Origin: Bacteroidales bacterium UBA2861
Lineage (GTDB): Bacteria; Bacteroidota; Bacteroidia; Bacteroidales; UBA932
DNA length: 11,193 nucleotides
Assembly: GCA_002350615.1 (NCBI GenBank)
Contig: DEFD01000029.1
Location: forward strand, 1-11,193
Reading direction: 5' to 3'
Below the pieces are notes generated by a model, which saw only the letters and a program-made list of their open reading frames with translations, was not told where the DNA came from and searched no databases. The position numbers and the translations under genes are program-made. How positions within the stretch are numbered: the first letter of the stretch is position 1; the number at the start of each line of letters is the position of its first letter. This document shows positions 6,008 to 11,193 of this stretch, piece after piece.

Positions 6008-7900
6008 ATGGCAAAGTCAGACATCCTGAAGGGCAAGATAGGCGTAACGACCGAAAATATCTTCCCTGTAATCAAGCAGTTCCTTTATTCCGACAAAGAG
6101 ATTTTCCTCCGCGAGCTGGTGGCAAATGCGGTGGACGCCAGCCAGAAACTCAAGGCACTGGCAGGCAGCGGAGAGTTCAAAGGCGAACTCGGCGAGCTGA
6201 AAGTGGAGATTTCCCTTGACGAGAGCAAGAAAATCCTCAAGGTGACGGACCACGGAATCGGCATGACCGAGGAGGAAGTGGACAAATACATCAACCAGAT
6301 AGCATTTTCCTCAGCCGGTGAATTCCTGGAAAAATATAAGGACCAGAACATCATAGGACACTTCGGCCTCGGTTTCTATTCCGCATTCATGGTTGCGAAG
6401 AAAGTAAGCATCGAGACCCTTTCATGGAAGGAAGGCGCAAAGGCGGTGAAATGGACCTGCGACGGCAGCCCCGAATACAAGATGGAAGACTGCCCCAAGA
6501 CCGATCGGGGCACCGTGATAACCCTCTGGATAGACAAGGAAAGCGAAGAATACGCGACCAAGGGTAGCGTCGCCTCCCTTCTCGGGAAGTATTGCAAGTT
6601 CATGCCCGTACCCGTGGTTTTCGGTAAAAAGACCGAATGGAAGGACGGCAAGGAAGTCGAGAAAGATGAAGACAATGTCATCAACAACATCGACCCCATC
6701 TGGACAAAGGCTCCTTCGGAACTTAAGGATGAGGACTATAAGAACTTCTACAAGGCCCTCTACCCCTTCGAAGAAGAGCCCATGTTCTGGATTCACCTCA
6801 ATGTGGACTATCCTTTCAACCTTACCGGTGTGCTCTACTTCCCCAAAATCAAGGAGCGGATGGCCATCGACAAGAACAAGATCCAGCTCTACTGCAACCA
6901 GATGTTCGTAACGGACCATGTGGACAACATCGTGCCGGACTTCCTCACCCTGCTTCACGGTGTCATCGACTCCCCCGATATCCCGCTGAACGTGAGCCGC
7001 AGCTATCTGCAGAGCGATGCCAACGTAAAGAAAATCAGCACCTACATCACGAAAAAGGTTGCAGACCGTCTGGAGGAGATTTTCAAGGAGCAGAGGGAAC
7101 AGTTCGAGCAGAAGTGGGACAACATAAAGCTTTTCATCGAATATGGAATGCTGTCGGATGAGAAATTCGCCGAACGCGCGATGAATTTCGCCCTGCTCAA
7201 GAACACCGACGGCAAATACTTCAGCTTCGAGGATTACCGCAAGGCCGTGGAACCCGCCCAGACCGACAAGGACAAGAATGTGGTTTATCTCTACGCCACC
7301 GATGCCGAGTCCCAGTACGCCCAGATTGAGGCCGCAAAGAATAAAGGCTACGACGTGCTGCTCATGGACTGCGAACTTGACGCCCATTTCGTAAACCTGC
7401 TGGAAGGCAAGCTCAAGGACACCAGGTTTGCACGCGTGGATTCCGACGCCGTGGACAACCTTATAGCGAAACAGGACAAAGTTACTCCTGAAATGGCGGA
7501 GGAGGACAAGAAAGCCCTTGAAGAGATATTCAAGGCCGTTCTTCCCAAGGAAGGAGAATATACGGTGGAGCCTGAGAACCTCGGGGAAACCGCAGCTCCG
7601 GTGCTCATCACCCAAAGCGAGTTCATGCGCCGCTACCGCGACATGAGCGCTCTCGGCGGAGGACTCAACTTCTACGGGCAGATGCCGCGTTCCTATAATA
7701 TAAAGGTCAACATGGAGAACCCCCTGATACACAAGATCTGGGATGCCCACAAAGAGGCTGCGGACACTTCGGCCGCAGATTTCGCCTCCGGCAGCGAGCT
7801 TCTGCATCAGGTCGTCGACCTTGCCCTCCTTGCCAACGGCATGCTCAAGGGAAAGGCCCTCAGCGAGTTCATAGAACGGAGCCAGGAACTGCTGAAATAG
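6008..7900 (+). CDS. htpG: Hsp90-family molecular chaperone HtpG
   Basis: This 630-residue cytosolic ATP-dependent chaperone helps fold and remodel client proteins, usually with the DnaK system. The N-terminal GHKL ATPase domain shows FLRELVANAVDA (33-44, catalytic Glu36 and Mg-binding Asn40), DHGIGM (81-86), the lid segment NQIAFSSAGEF, GHFGLGFYSAF (117-127) and GTVITLW. The middle domain carries PLNVSRSYLQ (326-335) with the ATP-contacting Arg331. The C-terminal dimerisation part ends LLANGMLKGKALSEFIERSQELLK. As recalled, Bacteroides HtpG is about 680 residues and has a long charged coiled-coil-like insert in the C-terminal domain. Here the chain runs from GQMPRSYN to the LLHQVVDLALL helix with no such insert, which accounts for the shorter length. 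The gene stands alone, between the palindrome-bearing promoter and a strong terminator. Confidence 0.97.
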   Translation: MAKSDILKGKIGVTTENIFPVIKQFLYSDKEIFLRELVANAVDASQKLKALAGSGEFKGELGELKVEISLDESKKILKVTDHGIGMTEEEVDKYINQIAFSSAGEFLEKYKDQNIIGHFGLGFYSAFMVAKKVSIETLSWKEGAKAVKWTCDGSPEYKMEDCPKTDRGTVITLWIDKESEEYATKGSVASLLGKYCKFMPVPVVFGKKTEWKDGKEVEKDEDNVINNIDPIWTKAPSELKDEDYKNFYKALYPFEEEPMFWIHLNVDYPFNLTGVLYFPKIKERMAIDKNKIQLYCNQMFVTDHVDNIVPDFLTLLHGVIDSPDIPLNVSRSYLQSDANVKKISTYITKKVADRLEEIFKEQREQFEQKWDNIKLFIEYGMLSDEKFAERAMNFALLKNTDGKYFSFEDYRKAVEPAQTDKDKNVVYLYATDAESQYAQIEAAKNKGYDVLLMDCELDAHFVNLLEGKLKDTRFARVDSDAVDNLIAKQDKVTPEMAEEDKKALEEIFKAVLPKEGEYTVEPENLGETAAPVLITQSEFMRRYRDMSALGGGLNFYGQMPRSYNIKVNMENPLIHKIWDAHKEAADTSAADFASGSELLHQVVDLALLANGMLKGKALSEFIERSQELLK

Positions 7901-7947
7901 GCGTCTGTTCCTGTTAGTAGAATTGTTGATAACTTTTCTCAAAAATT

Positions 7948-7979
7948 ACCGCGGCCTCCTTTGAAGTCGCGGTTTTTTT
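7948..7979 (+). terminator. Intrinsic terminator of htpG
   Basis: ACCGCGGC (7948-7955) and GTCGCGGT (7966-7973) form an 8-bp GC-rich stem, including one G-U pair, around a 10-base loop. A run of seven T follows at 7973-7979. It lies 47 bases after the htpG stop codon. The loop contains the TTTG used as the -33 element of the next promoter. Confidence 0.9.
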
Positions 7980-7990
7980 ATCTACTTTTG
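7960..7990 (+). promoter_or_regulatory. guaBA operon promoter
   Basis: TTTG (7960-7963), a 19-base spacer and TACTTTTG (7983-7990) match the Bacteroidota consensus exactly. The predicted transcription start near 7997 leaves a leader of about 16 bases before the guaB ATG at 8013. That leaves no room for a riboswitch. The -33 box lies within the loop of the htpG terminator, and the terminator's second arm and T-tract fill the spacer. Confidence 0.8.
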
Positions 7991-8012
7991 TATCCCAAGA
8001 AGTTGGTCTATT

Positions 8013-9101
8013 ATGTTGGTAAGTCAGCAAAGAATCGTTCAAGAAGCACTTACATTCGACGACGTACTCTTGGTACCGGCCTGGTCTGAAGTGCTCCCAA
8101 GGGAAGTCTCCCTCAAAACTTCATTTTCAAGACACATCCCTCTCGACCTCCCCTTGGTGTCGGCTGCAATGGATACTGTAACAGAAGCCCCTATGGCCAT
8201 GGCGCTTGCAAAAGCCGGTGGAATAGGGGTTATTCATAAGAACATGCCGATAGACGCCCAGGCGGACGAAGTGAGGAAGGTGCGCAGCGCAGGATACCGC
8301 GTCGCAGCAGGTGTCGGAATCACCGGAGACTCCATGCAGAGGGCGCAGGCTCTCGCTGACGCCGGAGTGAATGCGATAGTCCTCGATTCCGCCCACGGGC
8401 ACAGCAAGGGAGTCGTCAAGACCCTCAAGGCCGTCAAGGCAGCCTTCCCCGAAATAGACGTCGTGGTCGGGAACGTCGCCACCGCTGAAGCGACCCGCTG
8501 CCTGATAGACGCAGGCGCCGATGCCGTCAAGGTGGGTATAGGACCCGGCTCCATCTGCACCACCCGCGTGGTGGCAGGCGTGGGCGTCCCCCAGTTCACA
8601 GCCATCATGGACTGCGCAGACGCTGCCGCCGGCACGGGAGTACCCGTAATCGCCGACGGAGGCATCCGCTACAGCGGAGACATAGTAAAGGCTCTTGCCG
8701 CCGGCGCCGCCACCGTAATGTGCGGCTCGATGTTCGCAGGTGCGGAAGAAGCTCCGGGTGAAGTTTATGAAGACTTCAAGAACGGCAAAAAGTTCAAGAT
8801 TTACAGGGGCATGGGTTCCATCGATGCCATGGAAGCGGGTTCCAAGGACCGCTACTTCCAGGTAGGCAGCAAGAAACTGGTGCCCGAAGGCATCGTAGGC
8901 CGCGTTCCCTACAAAGGCCGCGTAGCCGACATACTCTACCAGCTGGAAGGCGGAATCCGCAGCGGCATGGGTTATTGCGGCGCGGAAGACCTCAACGCGC
9001 TCAAGAAGGCCAAGTTCGTACGCATTACCTCCAACGGCGTCATAGAAAACCATCCTCACGACCTTACAATCGCCAAACCCGCACCCAACTACAACAAATG
9101 A
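8013..9101 (+). CDS. guaB: IMP dehydrogenase lacking the CBS regulatory module
   Basis: This encodes a 362-residue enzyme that oxidises IMP to XMP with NAD+, the committed step to GMP. The TIM-barrel motifs are all present: TFDDVLLVPAWSEV near the start, VLDSAHGHS (Asp125), GPGSICTTR (177-185) with catalytic Cys182, IADGGIRYSGDI, YRGMGS (264-269), the flap Arg280-Tyr281 pair in DRYFQ, and EGIVGRVPYKG. Usual bacterial GuaB is about 490 residues, with two CBS domains inserted after the first part of the barrel. Here ADEVRKV (84-90) runs straight on to RSAGYRVAAGVG, so that module of about 120 residues is missing. The flap is also a few residues short. A GMP reductase also lacks CBS domains, but the Arg-Tyr pair, the flap sequence and the guaA neighbour favour IMP dehydrogenase. 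It is translationally coupled to guaA through an ATGA overlap. Confidence 0.93.
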   Translation: MLVSQQRIVQEALTFDDVLLVPAWSEVLPREVSLKTSFSRHIPLDLPLVSAAMDTVTEAPMAMALAKAGGIGVIHKNMPIDAQADEVRKVRSAGYRVAAGVGITGDSMQRAQALADAGVNAIVLDSAHGHSKGVVKTLKAVKAAFPEIDVVVGNVATAEATRCLIDAGADAVKVGIGPGSICTTRVVAGVGVPQFTAIMDCADAAAGTGVPVIADGGIRYSGDIVKALAAGAATVMCGSMFAGAEEAPGEVYEDFKNGKKFKIYRGMGSIDAMEAGSKDRYFQVGSKKLVPEGIVGRVPYKGRVADILYQLEGGIRSGMGYCGAEDLNALKKAKFVRITSNGVIENHPHDLTIAKPAPNYNK

Positions 9102-10627
9102 GCGAGAAGATTCTCATATTCGACTTCGGTTCCCAGTACACACAGCTGATTGCCCGCAGGGTACGTGAACTCAACGTTTACTGCGAGATTCTTCCCTATA
9201 ACAAGACAATAGATTCTTTCGACGGAGTTTCCGGCATCATTCTCTCCGGAAGTCCGGCCAGCGTGGGCGAAGAAGGCGCTCCGACGCCGTCATTCAACCC
9301 GTTCGACTGTCCGGTTCCGGTTCTCGGTATCTGCTACGGAGCACAGTGGCTTGCCAAAAACGCCGGCGGCAAGGTGGGACAGGCTGGTACGCGTGAATAC
9401 GGCAGGGCCGAACTCCGGGTCAGGGTTGCTTCCGACTCTCTTCTCGCCGGAATTCCCGCCTGCAGCCAGGTGTGGATGAGCCACGGCGACACCATCACGG
9501 ACATTCCCGGCGAATTCGAGGCGATCGCATCCACCACGGCGGTCGAAAATGCGGCGTTCCACGTGAGAGGCAAAAAGATATGGGGCATACAGTTCCATGC
9601 CGAAGTCCATCACAGCGAATATGGCGCTGCCATGCTCGGCAATTTCGTACACGGCATCTGCGGATGCTCCGCCGACTGGACCCCTGCCAACTTCATCGAA
9701 CAGACGGTGGAGGAGCTCAGGAGCCGGATAGGAGACGACAAGGTTGTGCTCGGGCTCTCAGGAGGAGTGGATTCCACAGTGGCCGCAGTCCTGCTGCACA
9801 AGGCCATAGGTCCGCAGCTGCACTGCATCTTCGTGGACAGCGGGCTGCTGCGCAAAAACGAGTTCGCATCGGTGCTGGAATCCTACAAGGGCATGGGGCT
9901 CAATGTGCGCGGAGTCAATGCTGCTCCGAGGTTCCTCGGCGATCTTGCCGGCGTGACCGACCCCGAACAAAAGAGAAAAATCATCGGCCGCGACTTCGTG
10001 GAAGTGTTCAACGATTCCGCGGCACAGATAGAAAATGTCTCCTGGCTTGCCCAGGGGACCATATATCCTGACGTAATAGAGTCTTCCGCCGTTCCCGGCG
10101 CCTCTGTCACAATAAAAAGCCATCACAATGTAGGCGGTCTGCCAAAAGACATGAAACTCAAGGTGGTGGAGCCCCTGCGCCAGCTTTTCAAGGACGAAGT
10201 CCGCAGAGTCGGCGCGGCGCTCGGCATCCCCCACTACATTCTCGGCAGACATCCTTTCCCTGGGCCCGGCCTGGCAATCAGGCTTCTGGGCGAAGTCACT
10301 GCGGAGAGGGTAGCCATCCTTCAGGAAGCGGACGATGTGTTTACATCGGCGCTCAGACGCGAAGGTCTGTACGACAGCATCTGGCAGGCAGGTGCGATAC
10401 TGCTGCCGGTGAAGAGCGTAGGTGTGATGGGCGACGGAAGGACTTACGAAAACTGCATAGCGTTGAGGGCTGTCACCTCCGTGGATGGAATGACGGCGGA
10501 CTGGGCGCGCATTCCCTACGATTTCCTCGCCCGTGTATCGGACGAAATAATCCGTAGCGTGAAAGGCGTGAACAGGGTCGTCTATGACATCTCGAGCAAA
10601 CCGCCCGCAACCATTGAATGGGAATAG
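9098..10627 (+). CDS. guaA: GMP synthase (glutamine-hydrolysing)
   Basis: This 509-residue two-part enzyme converts XMP to GMP using ATP and glutamine ammonia. The N-terminal class I glutamine amidotransferase domain has nucleophile Cys79 in LGICYGAQW, and His167 and Glu169 in FHAEVHHSEYG. The usual family sequence is FHPEV, so Ala replaces the Pro here. The ATP-pyrophosphatase domain begins with LGLSGGVDST (P-loop SGGVDS 221-226), followed by FVDSGLLR and KSHHNVGGLP (340-349). The C-terminal dimerisation domain ends in the family-typical PPATIEWE. The frame is open further upstream inside guaB, but the ATG at 9098, overlapping the guaB TGA as ATGA, gives the standard N-terminus MSEKILIFDFGSQYTQLIARR-type start and is clearly correct. 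It is the second gene of the guanine-nucleotide operon. Confidence 0.97.
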   Translation: MSEKILIFDFGSQYTQLIARRVRELNVYCEILPYNKTIDSFDGVSGIILSGSPASVGEEGAPTPSFNPFDCPVPVLGICYGAQWLAKNAGGKVGQAGTREYGRAELRVRVASDSLLAGIPACSQVWMSHGDTITDIPGEFEAIASTTAVENAAFHVRGKKIWGIQFHAEVHHSEYGAAMLGNFVHGICGCSADWTPANFIEQTVEELRSRIGDDKVVLGLSGGVDSTVAAVLLHKAIGPQLHCIFVDSGLLRKNEFASVLESYKGMGLNVRGVNAAPRFLGDLAGVTDPEQKRKIIGRDFVEVFNDSAAQIENVSWLAQGTIYPDVIESSAVPGASVTIKSHHNVGGLPKDMKLKVVEPLRQLFKDEVRRVGAALGIPHYILGRHPFPGPGLAIRLLGEVTAERVAILQEADDVFTSALRREGLYDSIWQAGAILLPVKSVGVMGDGRTYENCIALRAVTSVDGMTADWARIPYDFLARVSDEIIRSVKGVNRVVYDISSKPPATIEWE

Positions 10628-10651
10628 AAACCATCAAAAACAATAAGTATC

Positions 10652-11193
10652 ATGGCAAAAACGCAAACCGAAGCAATCTATGATGCCCGCCAGCTCGGTG
10701 GCGGGAAGATGCTCACCCTGGGACTCCAGCACATGTTCGCAATGTTCGGAGCCACCGTCCTCGTACCTGTAATCACAGGTCTCTCCATGTCCGCAACCCT
10801 GCTCTTCGCAGGTCTCGGAACTCTCATCTTCCATCTCTGCACCAAACTGAAAGTGCCTGCCTTCCTGGGATCTTCCTTCGCATTCCTCGGGGGCTATGCA
10901 ACCGTAGTGCAGATGGGCATGGCCGGAGGGCTTACCCAGGCACAGGCACTCCCCTACGCATGTATCGGCGTTTTCTGCGCAGGCCTCATCTACTTCATCC
11001 TCGCAGGGCTCTTCGCCATCTTCGGGGCCAAGAAGGTGATGCGTTTCTTCCCTCCCATCGTCACCGGACCCATCATTATCGCCATCGGCCTCATCCTTTC
11101 CGGTTCCGCCATCAACAACTGCGGCCAGAACTGGTGGATCGCAATCCTCGCCATCGCGATAATAATAGTCTGCAACATCTGGGGCAAGGGCAT
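10652..11193 (+). CDS. NCS2-family uracil/xanthine permease, 5' part
   Basis: The frame is open from the ATG at 10652 to the end of the window, giving 180 codons with no stop, so the gene is truncated by the window edge. The product is an inner-membrane nucleobase:cation symporter. The motif GLQHMFAMFGATVLVPVITG (24-43) is the hallmark first transmembrane helix of NCS2 proteins. Further hydrophobic segments follow around LLFAGLGTLIFHL, FLGSSFAFLGGY, ACIGVFCAGLIYFILAGLFA, PPIVTGPIIIAIGLILSG and WWIAILAIAIIIV. The Glu/Gln residues of the later helices that bind the base are beyond the window, so uracil cannot be separated from xanthine or guanine. It starts 24 bases after guaA, so it is probably co-transcribed. 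That fits salvage of a purine base feeding GMP synthesis, although this subgroup resembles UraA. Confidence 0.9.
   Translation, partial: MAKTQTEAIYDARQLGGGKMLTLGLQHMFAMFGATVLVPVITGLSMSATLLFAGLGTLIFHLCTKLKVPAFLGSSFAFLGGYATVVQMGMAGGLTQAQALPYACIGVFCAGLIYFILAGLFAIFGAKKVMRFFPPIVTGPIIIAIGLILSGSAINNCGQNWWIAILAIAIIIVCNIWGKG

Noticed and set aside
6422..7942. 506-codon antisense open frame over htpG
   Set aside because: It lies entirely opposite a clear htpG, has no recognisable domain and low-complexity His/Val/Leu-rich translation. It is explained by the strong G/C third-position bias of the sense gene.
7991..8012. Possible purine riboswitch before guaB
   Set aside because: The predicted leader is only about 16 bases, too short for any known riboswitch aptamer.
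8127..9059. 310-codon antisense open frame over guaB
   Set aside because: Shadow of guaB codon bias. The translation is Ala/Gly/His-rich with no motif.
8975..9097. Upstream extension of guaA into guaB (41 extra residues)
   Set aside because: The extension is Arg/Gln-rich, read in another frame of guaB and unlike any GuaA N-terminus. The ATG at 9098 gives the standard start.

Overview
The window looks like chromosomal core DNA from a member of the Bacteroidota, most likely order Bacteroidales. The evidence is several start-proximal promoters of the Bacteroidota type (-33 TTTG and -7 TAnnTTTG), the Bacteroidales form of HtpG, a DUF2795-type 73-residue protein, and a signal-peptide barrel protein next to a lipoprotein. 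Codons favour G/C at the third position, which also produces long antisense shadow reading frames over htpG, guaB and guaA. No RNA gene, CRISPR array, insertion sequence or phage gene is visible, and no gene-free stretch exceeds about 160 bases.

Layout. Bases 1-156 are AT-rich and hold a 13-bp hairpin terminator. On the minus strand, a small acidic DUF2795-like gene (157-378) lies downstream of an AMP-forming acyl-CoA synthetase (415-2085). A 112-base divergent promoter region (2086-2197) separates this from a plus-strand run: a HAD-family phosphatase, a second acyl-CoA synthetase paralogous to the first, a small outer-membrane beta-barrel protein and a lipoprotein. Gaps in this run are 37, 2 and 5 bases, so it is probably one transcript. 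It suggests lipid or envelope metabolism, but no exact pathway can be read from the sequence.

Next comes monocistronic htpG (6008-7900). It is preceded by a 29-bp near-perfect palindrome on its likely promoter and followed by a clear intrinsic terminator. A purine operon then begins at a promoter whose -33 box lies in the loop of that terminator. It contains guaB (IMP to XMP), guaA (XMP to GMP, start overlapping the guaB stop as ATGA) and an NCS2 uracil/xanthine permease gene cut by the window end.

The most notable points are: a GuaB that lacks the whole CBS (Bateman) regulatory module while keeping all catalytic motifs; the htpG palindrome; paralogous divergent acyl-CoA synthetases that both read Ser where the canonical A10 catalytic Lys is expected; and a compact terminator/promoter overlap before guaB. 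No wholly new system such as a defence island, mobile element or biosynthetic cluster is evident.
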